From Deltaproteobacteria bacterium (GTDB taxonomy: Bacteria; Desulfobacterota; UBA8473), in assembly GCA_030643245.1 (NCBI GenBank), contig DAOWME010000147.1:1-7521 (forward strand): 7,521 bases of DNA, written 5' to 3'. The translations under genes were made by a program, and so were the position numbers. Under the pieces are notes generated by a model. It was not told where the DNA came from. It ran no database searches and was given only the letters and a program-made list of their open reading frames with translations. Positions 1 to 6,957 of this stretch are shown here, in pieces (position 1 is the first letter of the stretch; the number at the start of each line of letters is the position of its first letter).

Positions 1-45
1 CGCGGGAATGACGTCCGGTAGTACCGTATGCTTTCCATCTATACT

Positions 46-71
46 ACTTCCCCTCCTTCGAGGGGACAAGT
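46..71. repeat. GC-rich hairpin
   Basis: CCCCTC (50-55) pairs perfectly with GAGGGG (60-65) across a four-base loop. ACTT (46-49) and AAGT (68-71) extend the stem around a two-base bulge. No T-run follows on either strand, so it is not a standard intrinsic terminator. It resembles the short palindromic units often scattered between genes. Confidence 0.4.
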
Positions 72-304
72 TTAGGACACCTGTGGCAAAAATCATTCCA
101 AATCCTTGTTTTTCCGGCCAACTATTTTTCGAAAACTCAAGCATATAGAGCCAAAGAATATTGCATCTTTCATGTAAACCGGCAAAGGAAGGATGCCAAG
201 AATATCTATATTTCCCACGAGGGAAAACTCAGATAATACTTGTTTTTTTGCTTGATTTCTATACAATGAATCACTTTTACTTGTGTGGTTAAATCTGAGC
301 GCCT

Positions 305-349
305 AAATGGGGAAGTTATTTCGGCCACGTCCCTTACTACCCAAGGACG
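305..349 (+). repeat. Leader-like motif, copy A
   Basis: Bases 305-334 match 3646-3675 (ilvE leader) at 23 of 30 positions without gaps, including the exact 10-mer GAAGTTATTT and flanking AAATG and GCC. In both places a stem follows the shared block and the word GATTAC comes just after it. Here the stem is CGTCC(C)TT (328-335) with AAGGACG (343-349), and GATTAC is at 351-356. A possible promoter lies upstream (TTGTTT 240-245, 16-bp gap, TACAAT 262-267). It may be a degenerate dispersed repeat or a related untranslated RNA. No gene follows for about 700 bases, so this copy has no obvious client. Confidence 0.3.
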
Positions 350-436
350 CGATTACAGGGGAAGAAGATTACATGGAGAGATAGGGTCGCGGCCCTTTAT
401 CATCTGTTTCGGTTCAACTTCCTGACGTCCTTTGAA

Positions 437-455
437 GAAGCCTTCAATGGGCTTC
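437..455. repeat. 6-bp stem-loop
   Basis: GAAGCC (437-442) and GGCTTC (450-455) are exact reverse complements around a seven-base loop. The palindrome TTCCGGAA (453-460) overlaps the right arm. Function unknown; no terminator-like T-run. Confidence 0.3.
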
Positions 456-519
456 CGGAAACTTCGGCCATTAATGTACTATAGACTTCCATATATTAAA
501 TTTCACTGCGTTATCGGTC

Positions 520-565
520 GGAATCCTCGACGACGTACTAAAAATGTACGACTTACTCGGATTCC
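520..565. repeat. Two-part imperfect hairpin
   Basis: Outer arms GGAATCC (520-526) and GGATTCC (559-565) pair over 7 bp. Inner arms CGTAC (534-538) and GTACG (546-550) pair over 5 bp around the loop TAAAAAT. A nearly symmetric internal loop (7 and 8 bases) separates the two stems. The nested arrangement makes chance less likely than for a single short stem. No T-run follows. A TATAAT sits 20 bases downstream at 585-590, so it could be a binding site next to a promoter or part of an RNA. Confidence 0.4.
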
Positions 566-943
566 TCCCTCTGACCTTGTGAAATATAATATGTCTTGAC
601 ATAGAACACTAATATTTGAAAACCTATACAGTGTTCATCCATAAATGGACTTCTTGAGAAAAGGGCACGAGTTGGTTTCCAATTCAGAAATGAGCAATTT
701 TTTCTCTGAGCAAGGCCGCACGATGGTTTGCTCCGAGGCATACATGATCGTACGTCGCAGGCGGAAACCTGAGAAGAACACAGCTCAGGGGAAAAAGGGC
801 CATTTCTGGATGGAAACTATACAATAGCTGGGCAGGAAGCCATGGAGGGATCTTTGACGAGAGTAGCCGGCAAGGAGTAAGAAACATGTTGTTTAATTAG
901 ATGGTTAGCCATAATTGGAATTGCTGCACAGGATAGAAAGTGT

Positions 944-973
944 TTGACAATAAAGGAAAAAAACGTTAAAAAT
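944..973 (+). promoter_or_regulatory. Candidate promoter for gatB-mtnA
   Basis: A perfect -35 hexamer TTGACA (944-949) is followed after 17 bases by the weak -10 candidate TAAAAA (967-972) in an A-rich stretch. It lies about 105 bases before the preferred gatB start. Position and the -35 support it; the poor -10 keeps confidence modest. Confidence 0.35.
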
Positions 974-1078
974 AGCGAAGGTTTGTTAAGGGTATTTTTA
1001 GGCTGGACATAGGCGTTAGCTGAGAGTATGGAGTGTGTTTCCTGCGGTAAGTGTTTTCAGTTGGAGAGGGTGATTAAC

Positions 1079-2518
1079 GTGGAATTCGAGGTTATAATAG
1101 GGTTGGAGGTTCACGCTCAGCTACTAACGAAGAGTAAAATATTCTGCAGTTGCTCAACAGTATTCGGGGCAGAACCTAACACGCATACGTGTCCTGTCTG
1201 TTTAGGGATGCCTGGAGTACTTCCTGTCTTGAATAGGAAAGTCGTGGATTTCGCGTTGAGGGTGGGATTGGCGGTTCATTGTGAAATTGCCCATTACAGT
1301 CGCTTTGCAAGAAAGAACTATTTCTATCCGGATTTGCCAAAGGGATATCAGATATCCCAATATGAATTACCCTTGGCGGAGCACGGATATGTTGAGGTTA
1401 CTACAAATGGTAAGTCAAAGAGGATAGGGGTTGCACGGATCCATATGGAAGAGGATGCAGGGAAACTCCTCCACGATGAAAGGATGGAAGCTGATTCGTA
1501 TAGTTATGTTGATTTAAACAGGACAGGTGTTCCCCTAATTGAGATAGTAAGCGAACCAGAGATTAGGACGCCGGAGGAGGCAAGTGAATACTTAAAGAAT
1601 CTGAGGGGTATCCTACAGTACCTTGAGGTCTGTGATGGAAATATGGAAGAGGGAAGCTTTCGATGCGATGCTAATATATCACTTCGTCCTGTAGGACAAC
1701 AGCGGTTAGGGACGAGGACTGAACTCAAAAACATGAACTCATTTAAGAACGTTCAAAGGGCCTTGGAGTATGAGATCAGAAGGCAGACAAATATCCTTGA
1801 TGATGGGAGCGAAGTGATTCAGGAGACAAGGTTGTGGGATGCAGCTAAGGGAGTTACTCTTTCTATGCGGGGGAAAGAAGAGGCCCATGATTATAGATAT
1901 TTTCCGGACCCCGATCTGGTACCCTTGATAATCGACGATGACTGGATCGAAGTGGTGAGGGGAAGCTTGCCGGAATTACCCCAGGAGAAAAGGGACCGAT
2001 TTATAAAGGAATATCAAGTTCCGGAGTACGATGCTGAGGTGCTTACCTCATCAAAATCCCTGGCAGATTATTATGAAGAATCTGTCAGGCTGTTCCCAAG
2101 TCCGAAGGTAGTCAGTAACTGGGTGATGGGAGAACTATTGCGGCGATTAAAGGGGGATGATAGAGATATTGAAGACTGCCCGGTAACCCCACGGTATTTG
2201 GCCAAAATGTTGAAGATGATAGAAGATGGCACTATCAGTGGAAAGATCGCTAAGACCGTATTCGAGGAGATGTACCTCTCCGGGGAAGACCCCGAAAAGC
2301 TAGTGCGAGAGAAGGATCTTTTACAGTTAACCGACGAAGAAGAACTGGACAGGATCATTGAAAAGGTGCTGTCAGGGAATGCCACAGAGGTGGAAGACTA
2401 TAAGAAGGGGAAGTCTAAGCTGCTTGGTTTCTTTGTAGGACAGGTTATGAAGGAGACAAAGGGCAAGGCAAACCCCAAATTGGTTAATGAGATTCTGAGA
2501 GGGAGACTTGATCGATAA
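1079..2518 (+). CDS. gatB: Asp-tRNA(Asn)/Glu-tRNA(Gln) amidotransferase subunit B
   Basis: GatB, the tRNA-binding and kinase subunit of the cytoplasmic GatCAB complex. It phosphorylates the side chain of mischarged Glu-tRNA(Gln) or Asp-tRNA(Asn), which is then amidated with ammonia from GatA. The 479-residue product has normal family length. Visible are IGLEVH (7-12) and HMEEDAGK (122-129), which carry the Mg2+/active-site acidic and His residues known in the family, then RKNYFYPDLPKGYQISQ (78-94), LNRTGVPLIEIVSEPE (146-161) and EGSFRCDANISLRP (191-204). The C-terminal part is a YqeY-like tRNA-binding domain. Cysteines at 23, 25, 38 and 41 (CSC, CPVC) form the zinc site found in many GatBs. 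The GTG start is chosen because family alignment begins there (MEFEVIIGLEVH) and GGAGAGGG precedes it by 8 bases. An in-frame ATG at 1028 would add 17 residues, has no proper ribosome site and is unlikely. gatC and gatA are not adjacent. mtnA follows after 9 bases. Confidence 0.97.
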   Translation: MEFEVIIGLEVHAQLLTKSKIFCSCSTVFGAEPNTHTCPVCLGMPGVLPVLNRKVVDFALRVGLAVHCEIAHYSRFARKNYFYPDLPKGYQISQYELPLAEHGYVEVTTNGKSKRIGVARIHMEEDAGKLLHDERMEADSYSYVDLNRTGVPLIEIVSEPEIRTPEEASEYLKNLRGILQYLEVCDGNMEEGSFRCDANISLRPVGQQRLGTRTELKNMNSFKNVQRALEYEIRRQTNILDDGSEVIQETRLWDAAKGVTLSMRGKEEAHDYRYFPDPDLVPLIIDDDWIEVVRGSLPELPQEKRDRFIKEYQVPEYDAEVLTSSKSLADYYEESVRLFPSPKVVSNWVMGELLRRLKGDDRDIEDCPVTPRYLAKMLKMIEDGTISGKIAKTVFEEMYLSGEDPEKLVREKDLLQLTDEEELDRIIEKVLSGNATEVEDYKKGKSKLLGFFVGQVMKETKGKANPKLVNEILRGRLDR

Positions 2519-2527
2519 GGAAAGCCT

Positions 2528-3568
2528 ATGACGTTTAGGACTATAGAGTGGAAGGAGGGTATAGTAGTATTAATTGACCAGACGAAATTGCCCAATGAGG
2601 AGGTTCTTATTGAATGTAAAGACTATCTCGCTGTTGCAAGGGCCATCAAAGAGTTGAAGATAAGAGGGGCTCCCGCTATTGGGGTCGCCGCTGCTATGGG
2701 GGTTGCGCTGGGTGCAAAGGCTATAGATACTGATAACCGTGAAGAATTCATTGATGAGTTAAGTCTGATTTGTAATGTTCTGTTGGAGACACGTCCCACA
2801 GCGATCAATCTATTTTGGGCAATTGAAAGGATGTTAGCGCTGGTCAAAGCCCAAAAATACTTAGATGTAAAGGGCTTAAAAGGACTTCTTGAAATAGAGG
2901 CTTTGAAAATTTGTGAAGATGATATCGCTATCAATCGTCAGATTGGGATCAATGGGCAGGTCTTTATTATGGAGAACAATACGATCCTTACACATTGTAA
3001 TGCGGGGGCACTTGCCACAGCGGGTTTTGGCACTGCCCTGGGTATCATTCGAACTGCATGGGCAGAAAATAAGAGCATAAAGGTGTTTGCAGGTGAGACA
3101 CGCCCATTACTCCAGGGGGCCAGGTTGACCGCCTGGGAACTGGTGAAAGACAATATCCCCATTACCCTTATAACTGATAATATGGTTGGTTATTTTATGA
3201 AGAAGCAGATGATCGATTTGGTGATAGTAGGGGCAGACAGGATTGTTGGAAACGGCGACGTCGCAAACAAGATAGGTACATATACTGTGGCGGTTCTGGC
3301 GAAAGAACACGGTATCCCCTTTTATGTGGCTGCCCCCATATCTACCCTTGATCTAACCCTTAAGAGCGGTGGAGAAATCCCCATTGAGATGAGAGCTGAA
3401 AGTGAGGTAACGCATATCGGGGGTAAACGGATGACCCCTAAAGGTGTAAAGGTCTTAAATCCTGCCTTTGACGTCACTCCCAACGCGCTTGTCACGGCTA
3501 TTATTACTGAGAAGGGTGTCGTAACCAACCCCTACTCAGATAGTTTGAAGGGATTAAAAGAGGGTTAG
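2528..3568 (+). CDS. mtnA: S-methyl-5-thioribose-1-phosphate isomerase
   Basis: Converts 5-methylthioribose-1-phosphate to 5-methylthioribulose-1-phosphate in methionine salvage; cytoplasmic, of the aIF2B/eIF2B-alpha-like fold. The 346 residues match the usual length. RGAPAIGVAAAMG (46-58) is the sugar-phosphate-binding signature. The catalytic pair is present: Cys157 in THCNAGALAT and Asp237 in VGADRI, followed by GNGDVANKIGTY (241-252). ETRPLLQGARLTAWEL (190-205) is also typical. The ATG lies 9 bases after the gatB stop, with AAGGA (2517-2521) overlapping that stop and 6 bases before the start, so it is very probably cotranscribed with gatB. No other salvage gene (mtnK, mtnP, mtnB) is in view. 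MtnA-like enzymes can also act on related ribose phosphates such as 5-deoxyribose-1-phosphate, so the physiological substrate is inferred. The next ORF, an IlvE-type aminotransferase, could supply the final transamination. Confidence 0.95.
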   Translation: MTFRTIEWKEGIVVLIDQTKLPNEEVLIECKDYLAVARAIKELKIRGAPAIGVAAAMGVALGAKAIDTDNREEFIDELSLICNVLLETRPTAINLFWAIERMLALVKAQKYLDVKGLKGLLEIEALKICEDDIAINRQIGINGQVFIMENNTILTHCNAGALATAGFGTALGIIRTAWAENKSIKVFAGETRPLLQGARLTAWELVKDNIPITLITDNMVGYFMKKQMIDLVIVGADRIVGNGDVANKIGTYTVAVLAKEHGIPFYVAAPISTLDLTLKSGGEIPIEMRAESEVTHIGGKRMTPKGVKVLNPAFDVTPNALVTAIITEKGVVTNPYSDSLKGLKEG

Positions 3569-3589
3569 ACAGTACAGACGGGAAAAAAT

Positions 3590-3618
3590 TTGACTTGCCA
3601 TTTTTCCTGGTATATTTT
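3590..3618 (+). promoter_or_regulatory. Promoter for ilvE-mgtE-recO
   Basis: TTGACT (3590-3595) is followed by TATATT (3611-3616, 15-bp gap) or, in overlapping register, TATTTT (3613-3618, 17-bp gap). It lies just after the mtnA stop and about 230 bases before ilvE, implying a long leader. GGAAAAA (3581-3587) and TTTTTCC (3601-3607) can pair across the -35 region; this A/T-rich hairpin is not a convincing terminator but could be an operator or incidental. Confidence 0.5.
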
Positions 3619-3845
3619 GATAACCCTTTGCTAGAGGCGAAGCCGAAATGTAGAAGTTATTTAAGCCTTGCCCCTGGTCTTGATCATCCGGTCAAACGGT
3701 AATCATTCATACCAGATTACTCACTAGCACCCATCTATAAAAGATAAAGTGGTCCGTTCTTCGATGAAAACAAGCGGAGTTGGACCAGGGTTGGGTTGCA
3801 TCTTGTCGAGGAAAGCAAGACTGTTAAAAAAGGAGGAAGACCTTA
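3619..3845 (+). promoter_or_regulatory. Structured ilvE leader, possible RNA switch
   Basis: Untranslated region of about 220 bases between the promoter and ilvE. Four segments can pair alternatively. CTGGT (3674-3678) pairs with ACCAG (3711-3715), extended inside by TGAT/ATCA and CCG/CGG. TGGTCC (3750-3755) pairs with GGACCA (3782-3787). CCCTGGTC (3672-3679) can instead pair perfectly over 8 bp with GACCAGGG (3783-3790), excluding both others. A small stem TCTTG/CAAGA (3801-3820) precedes the Shine-Dalgarno AGGAGG (3831-3836). No T-box sequence (AGGGTGGNACCGCG), no leader peptide rich in Leu/Ile/Val and no terminator T-run were found, so known ilv attenuation types are not supported. It could be a riboswitch-like or protein-bound leader, or simply a long UTR with chance pairings. 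Confidence 0.35.
3646..3675 (+). repeat. Leader motif, copy B
   Basis: The 5' part of the ilvE leader, matching 305-334 at 23 of 30 bases in the same orientation. GATTAC follows the next stem at 3715-3720, as it does at 351-356 in copy A. The spacing between block and GATTAC differs (69 against 46 bases), so conservation, if real, is of a modular RNA or a decayed repeat. Confidence 0.3.
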
Positions 3846-4763
3846 ATGGTAGAAAAGGTAAAGAAGATATGGATAGATGGGAAACTTGTTGATTGGGAAG
3901 ATGCCAATGTACATATTCTGAGTCATACGTTGCATTACGGGTTGGGTGCCTTTGAGGGCATCAGGTGTTATCTGTGTGCTGATGGAAATTCTGCGATTTT
4001 CAGATTGAAGGAACATGTGGACCGTTTTTTCAATTCAGCTCATATAGGACAGATGGCAATCCCCTTTAACAAGGAAGAGATAACCGATGCTATTATTGAA
4101 ACCGTCAAGGCCAATGGATTAAAAGAGATTTACATAAGGCCTATTGTGTTTATCGGTGATGGAGCTATGGGGATCCACCCTCAGGACAACCGGGTGAGGG
4201 TGGCTATTGCTGTTTGGGAATGGGGGGCTTATCTGGGAGATGAAGGGCTGAAAAAGGGGATAAGGGTTAAGACCTCATCATTTACTCGCCATCACGTGAA
4301 TATCATGATGACGAAGGCAAAGATTTGTGGAAATTATGTAAATTCGGTCCTGGCCAAAAGGGAGGTAGTACAGGATGGTTATGACGAAGCAGTCATTCTG
4401 GACACCGAGGGATATGTTTGCGAAGCTACGGGTGAAAATATCTTTATAGTTGAGGCTGGTGATTTGAAAACTCCCCCTCTCACATCTGTGCTACCGGGAA
4501 TTACAAGGGATTCTGTCATATCTATCGCCTTGAATAGGGGGATAAAGGTAATTGAAGAGAGGTTTACTCGAGATGAACTTTATACTGCCGAGGAGGCCTT
4601 CTTTACCGGGACAGCCGCAGAGATCACTCCCATAAGAGAGGTGGATAACAGAAGTATCGGTAGTGGCAAACCCGGCAAGATTACCCTGGACATCCAGGGC
4701 ACATTCTTTGACATCATACATGGGAAAGAACAGAAGTACAATAGATGGTTGACCTATATTTAA
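3846..4763 (+). CDS. ilvE: Branched-chain amino acid aminotransferase
   Basis: A fold-type IV PLP aminotransferase that interconverts Leu, Ile and Val with their 2-oxo acids using glutamate/2-oxoglutarate; cytoplasmic. The 305 residues match IlvE length. Visible are SHTLHYGLGAFEGIR (26-40), IYIRPI (95-100), the catalytic Lys159 in TKAKICGNYVNS (156-167), the PLP-ring Glu193 in CEATGENIF (192-200), LPGITRD and the phosphate-binding FFTGTAAEITPI near residues 255-266. The ATG has an excellent AGGAGG (3831-3836) 9 bases upstream. It follows a dedicated promoter and a long structured leader and heads a likely unit with mgtE and recO. Branched-chain aminotransferases of this family are known in some bacteria to convert 2-keto-4-methylthiobutyrate to methionine, the last step of the salvage pathway that contains MtnA. 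D-amino acid aminotransferases and ADC lyases share the fold, but the motifs and length favour IlvE. Confidence 0.93.
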   Translation: MVEKVKKIWIDGKLVDWEDANVHILSHTLHYGLGAFEGIRCYLCADGNSAIFRLKEHVDRFFNSAHIGQMAIPFNKEEITDAIIETVKANGLKEIYIRPIVFIGDGAMGIHPQDNRVRVAIAVWEWGAYLGDEGLKKGIRVKTSSFTRHHVNIMMTKAKICGNYVNSVLAKREVVQDGYDEAVILDTEGYVCEATGENIFIVEAGDLKTPPLTSVLPGITRDSVISIALNRGIKVIEERFTRDELYTAEEAFFTGTAAEITPIREVDNRSIGSGKPGKITLDIQGTFFDIIHGKEQKYNRWLTYI

Positions 4764-4782
4764 CTTGTCCTATGGGTTCTCT

Positions 4783-6138
4783 ATGACTGAAGGTAAAGAA
4801 AATATAACCGAGATTCAAAGCTTGATAGAATTGAACAAGGTTGAGGAGATCGCCGGCTGTTTATCTAAACTTCATCCCGCTGACATTGCCATACTTATCA
4901 ATAGTCTCGAAAAGAGCGAAAAGAGGGAGATCTTTGCTTTACTGGACGTGGAGACGGCTGCTGAGGTTATCGTAAAGGTCGATGACACCTACATTCGACA
5001 GATTCTATACAACGTTTCGCGGGAAAGACTGGTCCGGATCGTGGATCAGATGGAGACGGATGATGCTGCCGATATTATAGGGTTGCTGTCGGATGATAAG
5101 GCCAAGTCAATACTTGGAGAGATCGACCAAGAGGATTCCAGGCAGGTTCAAAAACTCCTCCGATATGGTAAAGAAACAGCCGGCGGGATAATGCAGGCGG
5201 AGTTAGTCTCTGTCGCCGACAGTATTACTGTGGAAGCTGCGATCAATCATATAAGGTCTTTTGGCAAGGAGGTGGAGGATTTTCACAATGTTTTTGTCAC
5301 CGACGATAAAAATAGATTGACAGGGATATTACCTCTTCGCAGGTTAATCCTGGCCAACTCAAACACCAGGATATCAGACGTGATGACTGTAGATCCTGTC
5401 AAGGTTGATGTGGATGTTGATCAAGAAGAGGTGGCGGGGATAATTCAGAAGTACGACCTGATATCCATCCCTGTGACCGATTCGTCAGGTACGCTTCTGG
5501 GAAGGGTTACCATCGATGATGTCGTTGATGTGATGGAGGAGGAGACCTCTGAGGACTTCCTGAAGATGGGAGGGATGGGTGAGATTGAAGAACTGGTTTA
5601 CGGCCCAAAGGTGTTGAGGATATCTCAAAAGAGATTGCCATGGCTCTTGATAAACTTAGCGGGTGGTCTGATCACGGGTTATCTCATGTGGTTCTTTGAA
5701 ATGACCATCAGGGACGCCCTGGCCCTGGTGACCTTTATCCCCGTCATTACAGGCATGGGTGGTAATGTGGGCATTCAGACGTCTTCCATTGTGGTCCGTG
5801 GCATGGCCATAGGCCGTATTGATCTTTCTCAGATCGGGAGTGTACTTTTCAAAGAGGTAAGGATAGGTGCCATAATGGGTTTTGCATGCGGGGGTCTAGT
5901 GGGGCTGGTTGCCCCCTTCTGGCATGGCACCCCAGTTTTGGGGCTAATAGTTGGGTTTGCCATGTTTATTGCCATTACGGTGGCGTCGACGATAGGTACC
6001 TTGATACCGGCCGTATTCAAGAGACTGAACATTGATCCTGCTATCGCCTCCGGTCCGTTTGTTACCACTGCCAATGACATTACAGGTATTGTTATCTATC
6101 TGAGCACCGCAACTGTCTTTCTAAAGTATATTGTTTAG
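4783..6138 (+). CDS. mgtE: Magnesium transporter MgtE
   Basis: Mg2+-selective channel of the inner membrane, gated by cytoplasmic Mg2+ binding. The 451 residues have the full family layout: N-terminal alpha-helical MgtE-N domain (about 10-130) with ETDDAADIIGLL (91-102), two CBS domains (about 135-255), an amphipathic plug/connecting helix, then five membrane segments (about 286-306, 313-335, 358-380, 385-410, 425-448). Pore motifs are FIPVITGMGGNVGIQTSS (318-335) and TTANDITGIVIYL (428-440). Asp432 corresponds to the pore Mg2+-binding Asp432 of the Thermus thermophilus protein. An in-frame TTG at 4765, one base after the ilvE stop, would add six residues. The ATG is preferred because the family core starts later and neither start has a strong ribosome site (GGG 8-10 bases before the ATG), so translation may be coupled to ilvE. 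The start is the least certain point. Confidence 0.95.
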   Translation: MTEGKENITEIQSLIELNKVEEIAGCLSKLHPADIAILINSLEKSEKREIFALLDVETAAEVIVKVDDTYIRQILYNVSRERLVRIVDQMETDDAADIIGLLSDDKAKSILGEIDQEDSRQVQKLLRYGKETAGGIMQAELVSVADSITVEAAINHIRSFGKEVEDFHNVFVTDDKNRLTGILPLRRLILANSNTRISDVMTVDPVKVDVDVDQEEVAGIIQKYDLISIPVTDSSGTLLGRVTIDDVVDVMEEETSEDFLKMGGMGEIEELVYGPKVLRISQKRLPWLLINLAGGLITGYLMWFFEMTIRDALALVTFIPVITGMGGNVGIQTSSIVVRGMAIGRIDLSQIGSVLFKEVRIGAIMGFACGGLVGLVAPFWHGTPVLGLIVGFAMFIAITVASTIGTLIPAVFKRLNIDPAIASGPFVTTANDITGIVIYLSTATVFLKYIV

Positions 6139-6175
6139 AACGTGTTTGGAAACGTTCAAGAAGGAGTCCGTCTTT

Positions 6176-6946
6176 ATGCCGCTTCACAGGACCGAGGCTA
6201 TTGTTGTCCGGTCTATGGATTTTAGCGAGTCCGATAAGATTGTGACCTTCTTTACGCGAGGCTTTGGAAAACTACGAGGTATTGCAAAAGGCGCCAAGAA
6301 AAGTAAGAAGAGGTTTGGGAATTCCCTTGAGTTGTTTTCCCATAGCAACCTCTTTTTTTTCGAGAAGGAAAACCTGGGCTTGGCAAGGATAAATAACTGT
6401 AATATGATCGAAACATATGCGCGAATTCAGAAGGATATTAAAAAGGTTGCATGTGGAAGCTATTTTCTTGAACTGATTGATGGTTTAATGGGCGAGAGAG
6501 AAAAAAACGCAGCGGTGTTTAGTCTCCTTGCTGATTCATTGTCCCTGATTAACTGTCAAGACCTTGGCACAGGTATTGCGAGGATATTTGAGATACGTGT
6601 CCTCTCTCTCCTAGGATACCAACCACAGTTAGAGAGATGTTTGGTCTGTGGGCAAATGTTGTCCAACAAGGAGAGGTTTTGGTTCAGCCCGCTTAGGGGC
6701 GGGATCGTGTGTAACACTTGCTCGACTAACCTGGGAAAGCTTTCTCCTACATCTACCGGAACCTTAAGGATGTTGATTCTGGCAAGGGATATGGAATTCA
6801 AGAAGGTACACCGGCTGGTATTTTCAAAACAAGCCTTGAGGGAAAGTGAAGATGCACTCACGAGTTTTATTCGTTGTCAGATGGGAAAAGAGCCGAACTC
6901 CATGAGATTTTTGAAAAAAATCCAGAATTTGGATAACATGGTATAA
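6176..6946 (+). CDS. recO: DNA repair protein RecO
   Basis: Recombination mediator of the RecFOR pathway. It anneals complementary single strands and, with RecR, helps load RecA onto SSB-coated DNA at gaps. The 256 residues are typical. The N-terminal OB-fold shows TEAIVVRSMDFSESDKIVTFFT (6-27, RecO family start) and the basic GKLRGIAKGAKKSKKRFG (31-48) for DNA contact. A helical C-terminal part carries a four-cysteine zinc site, CLVCG (155-159) and CNTC (179-182), as in Deinococcus RecO and absent from the E. coli protein. The ATG at 6176 has AAGGAG (6161-6166) 9 bases upstream. An ATG at 6131 would add 15 residues and overlap the mgtE end; it has no ribosome site and does not match the family. 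The gap to mgtE is 37 bases, consistent with one operon. Repeats begin directly after the stop. Confidence 0.94.
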   Translation: MPLHRTEAIVVRSMDFSESDKIVTFFTRGFGKLRGIAKGAKKSKKRFGNSLELFSHSNLFFFEKENLGLARINNCNMIETYARIQKDIKKVACGSYFLELIDGLMGEREKNAAVFSLLADSLSLINCQDLGTGIARIFEIRVLSLLGYQPQLERCLVCGQMLSNKERFWFSPLRGGIVCNTCSTNLGKLSPTSTGTLRMLILARDMEFKKVHRLVFSKQALRESEDALTSFIRCQMGKEPNSMRFLKKIQNLDNMV

Positions 6947-6957
6947 AATGTACTATA

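Larger units (their letters stand above)
1..1027. other. Gene-free left flank with hairpins
   Basis: About 1 kb without a credible gene. The longest open frames are 60-67 codons, lack Shine-Dalgarno sequences, show no family motif and overlap on opposite strands. What can be seen is structural: a 6-bp GC-rich hairpin at 46-71, a perfect 6-bp stem with a four-base loop at 211-226, an imperfect stem at 328-349, a 6-bp stem at 437-455, and a two-part hairpin at 520-565. A consensus TATAAT lies at 585-590 without a good -35 partner. The first bases (GCGGGAATGAC, 3-13) resemble one arm of the short GCGGGAATGAC-type palindromic repeats common between genes in many bacteria, cut off by the window edge. 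The stretch may be decayed DNA, a repeat cluster, or untranslated RNA; the sequence alone does not decide. Confidence 0.6.

Noticed and set aside
2..154. Open frame entering from the left edge, as a possible 3' end of a gene
   Set aside because: It runs through palindromic repeat-like sequence (3-13, 46-71) and the translation shows no family features; more likely non-coding.
211..250. Intrinsic terminator: 6-bp stem at 211-226 plus T-run at 243-249
   Set aside because: The T-run is 16 bases after the stem, too far to act as a terminator tail.
405..430. tRNA T-arm-like GGTTCAA at 411-417
   Set aside because: No flanking T-stem, no acceptor stem and no other tRNA arms could be fitted.
473..484. 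12-mer AATGTACTATAG shared with 6947-6958
   Set aside because: Too short, not extended on either side, and AT-rich; may be chance.
645..827. 60-codon open frame on the + strand in the left flank
   Set aside because: No Shine-Dalgarno, no recognisable motif, atypical composition, and overlapped by equally long frames on the other strand.
1028..1078. CxxCxxC-like extension (CVSCGKC) as a real metal site on GatB
   Set aside because: Upstream of the preferred start, no ribosome site, and not part of the known GatB family.
3580..3607. Terminator for gatB-mtnA (GGAAAAA/TTTTTCC hairpin)
   Set aside because: The stem is almost all A/T, its loop holds the -35 of the next promoter and no separate T-run follows a GC-rich stem.
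3619..3845. T-box or known riboswitch upstream of ilvE
   Set aside because: No T-box consensus AGGGTGGNACCGCG, and no recognised SAM, TPP, cobalamin or glycine aptamer sequence.
3764..3892. 42-codon frame in the ilvE leader (starts MKTSGVGPGLG) as a possible leader peptide
   Set aside because: No ribosome site, no run of Leu/Ile/Val codons, and it runs into ilvE out of frame; no terminator structure to couple to it.
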